From assembly GCA_046294495.1 (NCBI GenBank), contig JBKBKV010000052.1:1-12517 (forward strand): a stretch of 12,517 nt of DNA. Reading direction: 5' to 3'. Of the stretch, positions 6,145-12,517 are shown one piece after another (the stretch's first letter is position 1; the number at the start of each line of letters is the position of its first letter). This stretch comes from HRBIN23 sp046294495. GTDB taxonomy: Bacteria > Chloroflexota > Dehalococcoidia > Lucifugimonadales > HRBIN23. The translations under genes and the position numbers were made by a program. The notes under the pieces are model-generated. The model was not told the DNA's origin and ran no database searches. It saw only the letters and a program-made list of their open reading frames with translations.

Positions 6145-6717
6145 TTGGAAGCCCAAACTACATACCAACTCCTGCGCCATCTGGCGTCCCCCATCGTGGT
6201 GGTAACCAGCTCCTGGAGCGGCGTCCCCAACGCCATGGTGTCCAACTCGGCCCTGCGCGCCTCTCTTACTCCCGCCCATCCACGCATCCTGGTGCTCATA
6301 TCCAAACGCAACTTCACCCACGACCTTATCCTCCACAGCCGAGCCTTTGCGCTACACCTTTTGCGCAAGGACCAGATGGAGACGGTGTGGCGCTTCGGCT
6401 TCTTCTCCCGTCGGGAGCGGGAGAAAATGCTTCCTCACGAATGGGAGGTGCACCGCACCGGTAGCCCTATCCTGAAAGACGCCCTGGCCTTTTTTGACTG
6501 TCAGGTGGAGATGGCGGTGGACACCGGCCCCGGCACCCTCTTCCTGGGGCGAGTGGTGGAGTGTGCTCCCCTCTCAGAAGGCCCCCTGCTCACATCCGAC
6601 TACTTCCGCAAGAACATGCCTCCCGAGTGGCGCCCCCTCTACGAAGCCCAACTGCGCGAGGCCCAGCGCTTCGCCGAAGACTACTTGCGCCGCCAAGGGG
6701 CGCCGCCCCATCCTTGA
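6145..6717 (+). CDS. Flavin reductase-like, FMN-binding split-barrel protein
   Basis: The 190-residue protein resembles the flavin-reductase domain family, which binds FMN in a split beta barrel and either reduces free flavin with NAD(P)H or uses it as cofactor. Residues about 13-70 carry the typical opening: SPIVVVTSSWSGVPNAMVSN, then a strand with PRILVLISKRNFTHDLIL, which corresponds to the family's T-x-x-x-I segment before the S-x-x-F-x-x-x-L strand (SRAFALHLL). FLGRVVE (132-138) fits the late barrel strand. The start is TTG 6145, with AGGGAAAGG five bases upstream; no better ATG lies near. It sits 50 bases after dnaJ on the same strand and may be read with it. Substrate and physiological partner are not evident. 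Confidence 0.75.
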   Translation: MEAQTTYQLLRHLASPIVVVTSSWSGVPNAMVSNSALRASLTPAHPRILVLISKRNFTHDLILHSRAFALHLLRKDQMETVWRFGFFSRREREKMLPHEWEVHRTGSPILKDALAFFDCQVEMAVDTGPGTLFLGRVVECAPLSEGPLLTSDYFRKNMPPEWRPLYEAQLREAQRFAEDYLRRQGAPPHP

Positions 6718-6755
6718 AGGGACACCGTCCCTGTGTTACCCTGGCCTCAGAAGGT

Positions 6756-7265
6756 ATGCAGGCCTGCACCGTGTCTATCACCCTTTTCCCCGCCTTTCGG
6801 CGTCGGCTCGCCAAGGGATGGCTGGCCCAAGTGGTGTTAGCCGCCCTCGCCGTCGTCCCCAAGGAGGGAAAGGGGGCAGTGGACCTGGTTATCGCTGACG
6901 ACGATACGGTGCGCCGCCTGAACCAAACCTACCGGGGCCTGGACGAGGTTACCGATGTCCTCTCCTTCTCTTTCACCCTCGCCGGCCCCTATGAAGGGGA
7001 AGGGGAGCCTCCTCCCCACGACACCACCCCTTGGCCCCTGCCTCCAGGGACAAGCCATTTGGGAGAGGTGATAGTATCCTATCCCCAGGCTGTGCGCCAG
7101 GCCCGGCAGGCCAGGCACCCTGTAAAAGAAGAGGTCGCCCATCTCATTGTGCATGGGGTCCTCCACCTGCTGGGGTATGACCACCAGACCCCTGAAGAGG
7201 CGCGCTTGATGGAGGGGCTGGAACACCGGGCCTTATCGTCCCTAGCCCTCTTGGCAAAGGCTTAG
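6756..7265 (+). CDS. ybeY: Endoribonuclease YbeY (rRNA maturation factor)
   Basis: YbeY is a zinc-dependent endoribonuclease acting in 16S rRNA 3'-end maturation and ribosome quality control. The 169 residues show LNQTYRGLDEVTDVLSFSF (55-73), the family's L-N-x-x-Y-R-x-x-D-x-x-T-D-V-L-S-F motif, and HGVLHLLGYDH (133-143), the metal-binding H-x3-H-x5-H site (His133, 137, 143). Between them lies an extra proline/glycine-rich loop (about 76-100) longer than usual. I prefer ATG 6756, although its purine-rich AGAAGG is close; GTG 6771 is an alternative that removes five residues. The frame is open further upstream, but that part overlaps the flavin-reductase gene and has no family likeness. The stop is two bases before dnaX. 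Confidence 0.9.
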   Translation: MQACTVSITLFPAFRRRLAKGWLAQVVLAALAVVPKEGKGAVDLVIADDDTVRRLNQTYRGLDEVTDVLSFSFTLAGPYEGEGEPPPHDTTPWPLPPGTSHLGEVIVSYPQAVRQARQARHPVKEEVAHLIVHGVLHLLGYDHQTPEEARLMEGLEHRALSSLALLAKA

Positions 7266-7267
7266 TT

Positions 7268-8863
7268 ATGTCCACGGAAGCCCTCGTCCTGTATCGTAAA
7301 TACCGCCCCCGCCGCTTTAGCGAAGTGGCAGGCCAAGAATGGACGGTGCAGGCCCTTCGCCAGGCGGTGGCTCAGGGGAAGACTGTCCACGCCTATCTGT
7401 TCGCAGGCCCTCGGGGCACAGGCAAGACAACCGTGGCGCGCATCCTGGCCAAAGCGGTGAACTGCCAAAACCCCCAGGATGGGGAGCCGTGCAGCGCCTG
7501 CGCCCCCTGCCGGGCCATAGACCAGGGCGACCCTTTCCTGCTGGTGGAACTGGACGCCGCCAGCCACCGGGGCATTGAGGATGTGCGGGCCATCAGAGAG
7601 GCAGTGCTCACCATGGGCCAGGGCACTGGGCGCTACCGCGTGTATATCCTGGACGAGGCCCATATGCTTACCAATGAGGCCTTCAACGCCCTCCTGAAGA
7701 CCCTGGAGGAGCCTCCACCCCATGTGAAGTTCATATTGTGCACCACCGAGGCCTATCGCCTCCCCCCTACCGTTATCTCTCGCTGCCAGCGCTATGACTT
7801 CCACCGCCTTACTGTATCGGCCATAGCCCAGCGCCTCGCCTTTATCGTCCAGCAGGAGGGCTGGCAGGTAGCAGAGGAGGCCATGCACCTTATCGCCTCG
7901 GCTGCGCGGGGGAGCCTGCGGGATGCCTGCAACCTGCTGGAGCAGACGGTAACCACCTACGGCCCGGAGGTAGGCCCCCAGCAAGTGCAAGAACTGCTGG
8001 GGGTGCGCGAGAACCCCTTCGCCCTCACCCTCCTCCAGGCTATGCGCAAAGGAGATGTGGCTACGGCCCTGTCTGCCCTTGCCCAGGGAGTAACGGCCAG
8101 CGAAGGGGACCCCCGGGCCTTCCACCGAGCCGTTATGGCCCTGCTCCGCACCGCCATGCTCCTAAAAGCCGGCGCCCCTGCTCAGGATGTGCCACCGGAA
8201 ACAGCCGATGCCCTCCGCCCACTGGTGGCCGCCTGGGCTTGGGAGCGCCTACTGGGCGTGGTGCGCGCCTTGGGGGGCGTTACCTTTCGGGACGATGCCT
8301 TCTCCAGCCTACCTCTAGAACTGGCCGTGATTGAGGCCCTGGCCGAGCCGTCCCAAGCACCTGCATCCAGCCCCCCACCCCAACTATCCCCCACAGGGGT
8401 ACCCACCCCAACCGTGCCAGGGGAGACCCCCCGCACACTGCGCCCCAACCCTACACCCCTACCCACACCACCCCCCGAACGCACCGACCCTCGCTGGCGA
8501 GAACTGTGTCGCACCTTGGAGCGCGTCCGCAATAAGCGCTTCCCTCTAGGCCCCCTACTGCGGGGCTATGAACGGTATACCCTTGAAGGGGACATCCTGG
8601 TCATCTTCTTCCGCCACAAGACCCACTGGGAGCGCCTGCAGGACGAACTGGAGCACCCAGCCAGTCGCGCCGCCCTGGAGGAGGCAGTGGCCAAGGTCTT
8701 TGGACAACCCTATAAGATACGCCTGGAACTAGCCGAAGTGGATAGAACCCAACCAAACAGGCCCCAGGGCCACCTGGTGCGCACAGCCTTGCAACTGGGC
8801 GGGCGCATCGTGGGAGAACAGCCAGTGCCACCGGAAGCACCACAGCAGGAGGACACGCCTTGA
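7268..8863 (+). CDS. dnaX: DNA polymerase III subunit tau/gamma (clamp loader)
   Basis: DnaX is the motor subunit of the clamp loader that places the sliding clamp on primed DNA. The 531 residues start with an AAA+ module: Walker A GPRGTGKTT (47-55), a zinc-binding four-cysteine cluster (Cys66, 75, 78, 81), Walker B VYILDEAHML (125-134), and the SRC motif (171-173) whose arginine acts in trans on the neighbouring ATP. The lid and collar domains follow to about 355. Residues 360-405 form a proline/threonine-rich linker, and the rest (about 405-510) is the tau-like C-terminal domain that contacts the polymerase. I see no A-rich slippery site that would produce a shortened gamma form. ATG 7268 is two bases after ybeY; AAAGG precedes it by seven bases. 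Its last codons overlap the ebfC start. Confidence 0.95.
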   Translation: MSTEALVLYRKYRPRRFSEVAGQEWTVQALRQAVAQGKTVHAYLFAGPRGTGKTTVARILAKAVNCQNPQDGEPCSACAPCRAIDQGDPFLLVELDAASHRGIEDVRAIREAVLTMGQGTGRYRVYILDEAHMLTNEAFNALLKTLEEPPPHVKFILCTTEAYRLPPTVISRCQRYDFHRLTVSAIAQRLAFIVQQEGWQVAEEAMHLIASAARGSLRDACNLLEQTVTTYGPEVGPQQVQELLGVRENPFALTLLQAMRKGDVATALSALAQGVTASEGDPRAFHRAVMALLRTAMLLKAGAPAQDVPPETADALRPLVAAWAWERLLGVVRALGGVTFRDDAFSSLPLELAVIEALAEPSQAPASSPPPQLSPTGVPTPTVPGETPRTLRPNPTPLPTPPPERTDPRWRELCRTLERVRNKRFPLGPLLRGYERYTLEGDILVIFFRHKTHWERLQDELEHPASRAALEEAVAKVFGQPYKIRLELAEVDRTQPNRPQGHLVRTALQLGGRIVGEQPVPPEAPQQEDTP

Positions 8864-9162
8864 ACCGCAACATGCTTAGGCAAATCCAGCAGATGCAGGC
8901 CCGCCTGGCCAAGGTCCAGCAGGAACTGGAGAACGCCACCGTGGAGGCCTCGGCCGGCGGGGGAGCGGTGAAGGTAGTGGTAACAGGCAAACTGCGCCTC
9001 CAGAAGGTTACCATTGACCCCGCCGCTATGGACCCCACCGACCCTGCCCTTCTGGAAGAGATGGTGCAGGCGGCCGTGAACGAGGGCTTGCAAAAGGCCG
9101 AGGAGATGGCCGCCCAACGCATCAGCCAGGTTACCGGTGGGCTGAAGATACCAGGGATGTAG
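8860..9162 (+). CDS. ebfC: Nucleoid-associated protein of the YbaB/EbfC family
   Basis: YbaB/EbfC proteins are small dimeric DNA-binding proteins of the nucleoid, typically encoded between dnaX and recR, as here. The 100 residues have a helical N-terminus (RQIQQMQARLAKVQQELENA), a glycine-containing strand pair (ASAGGGAVKVVVTGKLRLQKVTIDP is the region around 30-54) and a C-terminal amphipathic helix from about 62. The TTG at 8860 overlaps the dnaX stop (TTGA), and AGGAGG is seven bases upstream, so it decides the start; the ATG at 8872 is too far from that site. Translation is probably coupled to dnaX. No oddities. Confidence 0.93.
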   Translation: MNRNMLRQIQQMQARLAKVQQELENATVEASAGGGAVKVVVTGKLRLQKVTIDPAAMDPTDPALLEEMVQAAVNEGLQKAEEMAAQRISQVTGGLKIPGM

Positions 9163-9169
9163 GAGCCAT

Positions 9170-9790
9170 ATGACACCCCTTGATCCCCTCCCAGCCACAC
9201 CCCAACCCATCGCCCGGCTTATCCATGAACTTAACAAACTGCCGGGCATCGGCCCCAAGAGTGCCCAGCGCCTGGCCTATCACATCATCCGCACACCGGC
9301 CGCAGAGGCCCGTGCTCTGGCCGAAGCCATCCTGGCAGCCAAGGAACAGGTGCGCCTCTGTTCCCTCTGTCAGAACCTGGCCGACCAAGACCCCTGCGCC
9401 CTCTGCACCGACCCCAAGCGGGATGCCACACTCCTATGTGTGGTAGAGCAACCCTTGGATGTGCTGGCCCTGGAACGAAGCGGTGTCTACAAGGGCCTTT
9501 ACCATGTTCTCCACGGCGCCCTTTCGCCCCTGGAGGGCATCGGCCCAGAGAACCTGAAGGTGCGGGAACTCCTAGAACGCCTGAAGGATGGGCGAGTGCG
9601 GGAAGCCATCCTGGCCACTAATCCCACCTTGGAGGGCGAGGCTACAGCCATGTATTTGCACCGCCTTCTGGCCCCCCTGGGCTTGCGCATCACCCGCCTG
9701 GCCCGCGGCCTGCCCATAGGAGCCGAAGTAGAATATGCCGACGCCCTTACCCTCCAGCGCGCCTTCGAGGGACGCCAGGAGATGGCCTAA
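9170..9790 (+). CDS. recR: Recombination protein RecR
   Basis: RecR works with RecO (and RecF) to load RecA at gaps and breaks. The 206 residues have the expected order: an N-terminal helix-hairpin-helix (LPGIGPKSAQRLAYHII, 24-40), a four-cysteine zinc finger (Cys64, 67, 76, 79), a TOPRIM domain (about 85-180) with the VVEQPLDVLALERSGVYKG strand-helix and the HGALSPLEGIGP loop, and a C-terminal Walker-like segment with LARGLPIGAEVEYAD. Length matches the family (about 200). ATG 9170 follows a GGAG that overlaps the ebfC stop. It closes the ybeY-dnaX-ebfC-recR run; its stop is one base from that of the opposing oxidase gene. Confidence 0.96.
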   Translation: MTPLDPLPATPQPIARLIHELNKLPGIGPKSAQRLAYHIIRTPAAEARALAEAILAAKEQVRLCSLCQNLADQDPCALCTDPKRDATLLCVVEQPLDVLALERSGVYKGLYHVLHGALSPLEGIGPENLKVRELLERLKDGRVREAILATNPTLEGEATAMYLHRLLAPLGLRITRLARGLPIGAEVEYADALTLQRAFEGRQEMA

Positions 9791-9791
9791 C

Positions 9792-11501
9792 CTAGTGCCC
9801 CAAGGGCCAGGTAGAAGAGAGTTGCGCAAAGGCCCTTAGATACATGGCCAGGAAGAACAGCCAGAACACAATCGCCAGCACCAGTGTTCCCTTGGGCACC
9901 GGGAGGTTATGGATGGCTCCTCCCGCAGGCGCGGCGGCGGGCAATGAGTAGCCAATCTTCAGGTCGGCCTCCGAGAGGCGCTTCCCAAAGAGCACCGTTG
10001 CCACCACCAACCCCACAAAGATGGCCCCACCTAACACTCCCAGCACCCCCCCTACCCCCGCCACACCCATCCACGCCCATACGCTAGCAGGATAGGGAAA
10101 GGCAAAGGCACTGTTCCCAAAGAGGAAAATGTCCCCTTGCTTGCGGGGGATACCATCGGCTACGCCCAGTTTCATAAAGGCTACCGCCAATAGGGCCATG
10201 CCAATGCCAAACAGCCACGGCTGAACCACTGCCAGGGGCTTGCCCACTACCTCCCGCCGGAAAATCAGCGGGAGCACATACCAGGTAACTCCCATAAAGG
10301 CCAGGGTGGTGCCCAGGACAACCGTCCCCTTGAAGTGTCCCACCACCGCCAGGGTGTTATGCCACAGCAAGTTCGGCTGCTCCGTTCCATAGATAACCCC
10401 AGAAGTGCCCCCCAGGAACCCGAACAGGGCAATGGACAAGACGAGGCTGGAGAAAGCCGGGTTCCCCCACGGGGCCTTCACCAGCCACTGGAACCAGCCC
10501 CGCCCTTGCCCCCGCAGGCGTTGGCCGATTTCTATCGCAGCGGGCACAGCAAAGGCGTGGATCATGCTCCCCAGCACCGCCAGGTGCACCAGATACCCTG
10601 TGTTGATCCACTTCCAGGGCACCGACAGAGCGCCACTGGCCTCTGTCTGCAGATGGTGTGCGGAGCCCAGGTTTATGGCGATAAGATAGCAGACAAATGC
10701 CAAGCGAGAGACCTTCTCGCTGGGCGTTACACCACCCACCGTCAGGAAGGCCAGGAAATACCAGACGGTAATCATAGCCGCTAGGTTAATCTGCTGGGCC
10801 GGGTGCCCAAAACCCCAGTAGGTAAGTTTCCACCAGAAGGCATCAACTCCAATAAGCCCCAACGACCAGAAGAAAGCGGGAATAAAGGCTATGGCCCCCA
10901 CTAGAAGCGTCCCCACAGCGATGATGGCTGCCACCGCCGCCCCGTAGGCCACCAGGGGCAAGGAACGCCCCACCACCCTCTCCCGCTGGGCCGTGTAAAG
11001 GGTAGCAAAGTAGACGGCCAAAGCCATTAGCGAACCCACAGTAAACAGAATAGGCCCCAGGTAGAAATCAGGTGTGCCCTGCAAAGGCACATAGGGCTGA
11101 AAAGAGAGGTAGTTCTGGGGGGTGCGCACCACTGCCACATCGGTTACCACCACCCCTACTACCATTAGCACCAGCGACGCCCACGCCATACGGGGCCACA
11201 CCAGACGGACGCTCAACAACACCGATGAGGCGAAATACAACAACGCCACCTCAAAGAGCACAATCCAGAAGACCAGCATGTTCCAGCCGTGAAGGGCGAT
11301 CCACATATAGTAGCGCGAGGGGGAAACAACCTCTGGCCCCAGCCAACGATTGAGCACCACCAAGAGGGCCGCAACCCCTCCGATCAGAAGAGAGACCACA
11401 GCAGCCACCGCCACGGCCTGAATAAGCCTCTCCGCTTCGCGGAACACTTTCAGGCCTGTAACGGGGCACACCCGGTAAGTGGCGACCTCTGCACTGGCCA
11501 T
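9792..11501 (-). CDS. Heme-copper oxidase subunit I, B (ba3) family, with atypical active-site residues
   Basis: In the membrane, subunit I holds the low-spin heme and the heme/CuB centre where gas is reduced. The 569 residues form about 13 transmembrane helices and align throughout with ba3-type subunits, including PWGNPAF and the last-helix tail. His71 (helix II) is the low-spin heme ligand; His233, His282 and His283 fit the three CuB ligands; His389 fits the high-spin heme ligand. Two changes stand out. The motif usually H-P-x-x-Y, whose Tyr is bonded to the CuB His, is HPAQQ (233-237), so the Tyr is Gln. The helix-X motif normally G-H-F-H is GHFK (388-391), so the other low-spin heme His is Lys. 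Oxygen reduction is therefore doubtful; nitric-oxide reductase is one alternative. ATG 11501 begins three bases after the subunit II stop. Confidence 0.88.
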   Translation of the reverse strand: MASAEVATYRVCPVTGLKVFREAERLIQAVAVAAVVSLLIGGVAALLVVLNRWLGPEVVSPSRYYMWIALHGWNMLVFWIVLFEVALLYFASSVLLSVRLVWPRMAWASLVLMVVGVVVTDVAVVRTPQNYLSFQPYVPLQGTPDFYLGPILFTVGSLMALAVYFATLYTAQRERVVGRSLPLVAYGAAVAAIIAVGTLLVGAIAFIPAFFWSLGLIGVDAFWWKLTYWGFGHPAQQINLAAMITVWYFLAFLTVGGVTPSEKVSRLAFVCYLIAINLGSAHHLQTEASGALSVPWKWINTGYLVHLAVLGSMIHAFAVPAAIEIGQRLRGQGRGWFQWLVKAPWGNPAFSSLVLSIALFGFLGGTSGVIYGTEQPNLLWHNTLAVVGHFKGTVVLGTTLAFMGVTWYVLPLIFRREVVGKPLAVVQPWLFGIGMALLAVAFMKLGVADGIPRKQGDIFLFGNSAFAFPYPASVWAWMGVAGVGGVLGVLGGAIFVGLVVATVLFGKRLSEADLKIGYSLPAAAPAGGAIHNLPVPKGTLVLAIVFWLFFLAMYLRAFAQLSSTWPLGH

Positions 11502-11504
11502 CCC

Positions 11505-12035
11505 TTACCCCTCCACAATGATTTTGCTCACCATCGTCTGGTGGCCCAATCCGCAAAAATCGTTACACACCAGGTGGTATACACCTGGCTTATCGGGGGT
11601 GAACAACATCACCCATTCGTAGCCCGGATAGACCTGAATAGCCCACTGGTGGGGATACAAGGAGAAGCCGTGGAGCACATCTGAAGCGGCGATATGGAGG
11701 TGGTAAGTTGCCCCCGCCTGCAGTTTCAAAATGGGGAACCAGGAGAAGCGCTGGGCCAGCAAGTAGACATGGCTTCCCGGCGGCGGGGCCACCACAGGAA
11801 CGCCGTTCTCCTCTCCCACCTTCCACTGCTGGGCGAAGCGGAACACCTCCTGCCGGTAGGTATCAGGCGCCACCTTGTAAGCCGCACCACTAGCATTCTG
11901 CCGCCCGATACCGTGCCATAGTGCCATCCACAGGGAGAAGAACACCATTACCAGCAAGAACGCCAACACAACCCAGGTCAACTCTACCCGTGCGATAGGC
12001 GCTCGCCACCACAGCCGTTCCGGCGCTGTTACCAT
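11505..12035 (-). CDS. Heme-copper oxidase subunit II, CuA cupredoxin
   Basis: Subunit II accepts electrons from cytochrome c or a copper protein at its CuA centre and passes them to subunit I. The 176 residues match the short ba3-type form (about 168): one membrane helix (about 19-42), then an extracytoplasmic cupredoxin domain. CuA ligands are complete: His122 in SDVLHGF and C-N-D-F-C-G-L-G-H-Q-T-M (157-168), giving Cys157, Cys161, His165 and Met168; Asp159 stands at the position whose backbone carbonyl usually ligates copper. ATG 12035 is preceded by GGAGGGGA at the end of the small-subunit gene. It is tightly packed with subunit I, so the three genes are one operon. An intact CuA site means the complex should still take electrons from a soluble carrier. 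Confidence 0.92.
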   Translation of the reverse strand: MVTAPERLWWRAPIARVELTWVVLAFLLVMVFFSLWMALWHGIGRQNASGAAYKVAPDTYRQEVFRFAQQWKVGEENGVPVVAPPPGSHVYLLAQRFSWFPILKLQAGATYHLHIAASDVLHGFSLYPHQWAIQVYPGYEWVMLFTPDKPGVYHLVCNDFCGLGHQTMVSKIIVEG

Positions 12036-12044
12036 CTCCCCTCC

Positions 12045-12179
12045 TTACCGGGCCGGGATGCTCCAAATGTTTATCCACCCCCAGAGCAGATATACCAGGA
12101 AGAAGAGGATGTTGCTCAACGCCAACCAGAGCCAGATGTTGTCTACCAAGCGCTGCCAGAGAGGCTCCCGCTCCTGCAT
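12045..12179 (-). CDS. Small one-helix subunit of the ba3-type oxidase (subunit IIa-like)
   Basis: A 44-residue protein with one hydrophobic helix (about 13-40; IWLWLALSNILFFLVYLLWG) and little else. ba3 oxidases have a single-helix subunit IIa of similar size, and this gene lies just before subunit II in the same operon, so that role is inferred from size and place. I chose ATG 12179 since GGAGGT is four bases upstream; a frame back to 12227 adds a hydrophilic stretch with no ribosome site. Sequence likeness alone would not identify it. Confidence 0.7.
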   Translation of the reverse strand: MQEREPLWQRLVDNIWLWLALSNILFFLVYLLWGWINIWSIPAR

Positions 12180-12212
12180 ACCCACCTCCCCTGACGCGGA
12201 AATGCGACTATG

Positions 12213-12240
12213 TTTATCGCCTACCACATCCTGCAGTCAA
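12213..12240 (-). promoter_or_regulatory. Possible promoter of the oxidase operon
   Basis: On the minus strand TTGACT (12240-12235) and GATAAA (12218-12213) are 16 bases apart, about 35 bases before the small-subunit ATG. A second TTGACA (12257-12252) has no matching -10 box. Both lie in the divergent spacer with the CoA-transferase gene. Confidence 0.4.
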
Positions 12241-12356
12241 TCTCATCTTATTGTCAAGGGGCTAAAGCCCTGGGCCAAAAGTCCTAAGTAAAAAGGAGAG
12301 GATTATCGCAAAATGCGGCTCTATTAGTCTTCCACGATTGCCATCCCTCCTCGCCC

Positions 12357-12385
12357 TTGACAGGCGGCGCAAGCGTCCCCATCAT
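12357..12385 (+). promoter_or_regulatory. Promoter of the CoA-transferase gene
   Basis: TTGACA (12357-12362) and CATCAT (12380-12385) with a 17-base spacer, 24 bases before the ATG. The -35 is perfect and the -10 matches four of six. Between this and the oxidase promoter, about 12258-12356, I see small hairpins (CGCA-AAA-TGCG at 12307-12317, GGGC-TAAA-GCCC near 12259-12270) but no gene. Confidence 0.5.
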
Positions 12386-12408
12386 AGTGTCAGCAAGAGG
12401 GAGTGCCT

Positions 12409-12517
12409 ATGCCCGACCACTTGCCTCTGGCGCCCTACCGGGTCCTAGACCTCACCTGGGAGCACGCCAGCCTTTGCGGACGCCTTCTTGGGGATTTGGG
12501 GGCCCAGGTGATCAAAG
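12409..12517 (+). CDS. CaiB/BaiF-family CoA-transferase, N-terminal part (runs off window)
   Basis: Family III CoA-transferases move coenzyme A between carboxylic acids (for example carnitine, formate/oxalate or aromatic acids) via an aspartyl-CoA intermediate. The first 36 residues contain the typical opening: P-L-A-P-Y-R-V-L-D-L-T (6-16) and GRLLGDLGAQVIK (24-36), matching the family's G-x-R-V-L-D-L-(x)n-L-A-D-L-G-A-x-V-I-K pattern. ATG 12409 is preceded by AGAGGGAG at about seven bases. The catalytic Asp, normally near residue 170, lies outside the window, so the substrate is unknown. It is divergent from the oxidase operon with its own promoter. Confidence 0.87.
   Translation, partial: MPDHLPLAPYRVLDLTWEHASLCGRLLGDLGAQVIK

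Noticed and set aside
7262..8125. Long minus-strand frame of 287 codons over dnaX
   Set aside because: A shadow of the GC-rich dnaX codons; no motifs or ribosome site.
8300..8500. dnaX frameshift site for a gamma form
   Set aside because: No A-run slippery sequence in the linker region.

Overview
The window is GC-rich bacterial chromosome (start codons ATG, GTG and TTG; clear Shine-Dalgarno sites). Housekeeping blocks yidC-jag-pfkB and ybeY-dnaX-ebfC-recR, a small-subunit/II/I ba3-type oxidase operon and a CaiB/BaiF CoA-transferase suggest Chloroflexota (Dehalococcoidia or a relative), possibly thermophilic. This placement is inference: the window has no rRNA or other marker that settles it.

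Left end, minus strand (1-1771): remains of a type III CRISPR-Cas operon. Reading along the minus strand there is a Csm3/Csx7-like Cas7 RAMP fragment with an internal stop, a CARF-domain fragment of the TM1812/Csx1 type, a HEPN RNase domain joined in frame to a Csx3-like (ring-nuclease-fold) domain, the C-terminal half of Cas6, and the start of an apparently intact cas2 that runs off the window. Frames change and ends are missing at most junctions, so I read this as deletion-driven decay, or less likely as assembly error. No CRISPR repeats lie inside the window.

Middle, plus strand: yidC-jag-pfkB (1969-4465) for membrane protein insertion, RNA binding and a sugar-type kinase, ending in a hairpin. 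Facing it is an hsp20 small heat-shock gene (minus). hsp20 is divergent from a dnaJ-like gene, and both promoters lie in a 158-bp AT-richer spacer that also has a palindrome over the dnaJ -35 box. A flavin-reductase-like gene follows, then a tightly packed ybeY-dnaX-ebfC-recR run (rRNA processing, DNA polymerase clamp-loader, nucleoid protein, recombinational repair).

Right end: a minus-strand operon for a heme-copper oxidase of the B (ba3) family, with a 44-aa one-helix subunit, a CuA subunit II and subunit I. Subunit I keeps most metal ligands, but the Tyr expected to cross-link to the CuB His is Gln, and the expected helix-X low-spin heme His is Lys. It is therefore probably not an ordinary oxygen reductase; a nitric-oxide reductase or an unusual subfamily is possible. 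A divergent, truncated CaiB/BaiF CoA-transferase gene closes the window.

The two items most worth a second look are the atypical oxidase subunit I and the HEPN-Csx3 fusion inside the decaying type III locus.
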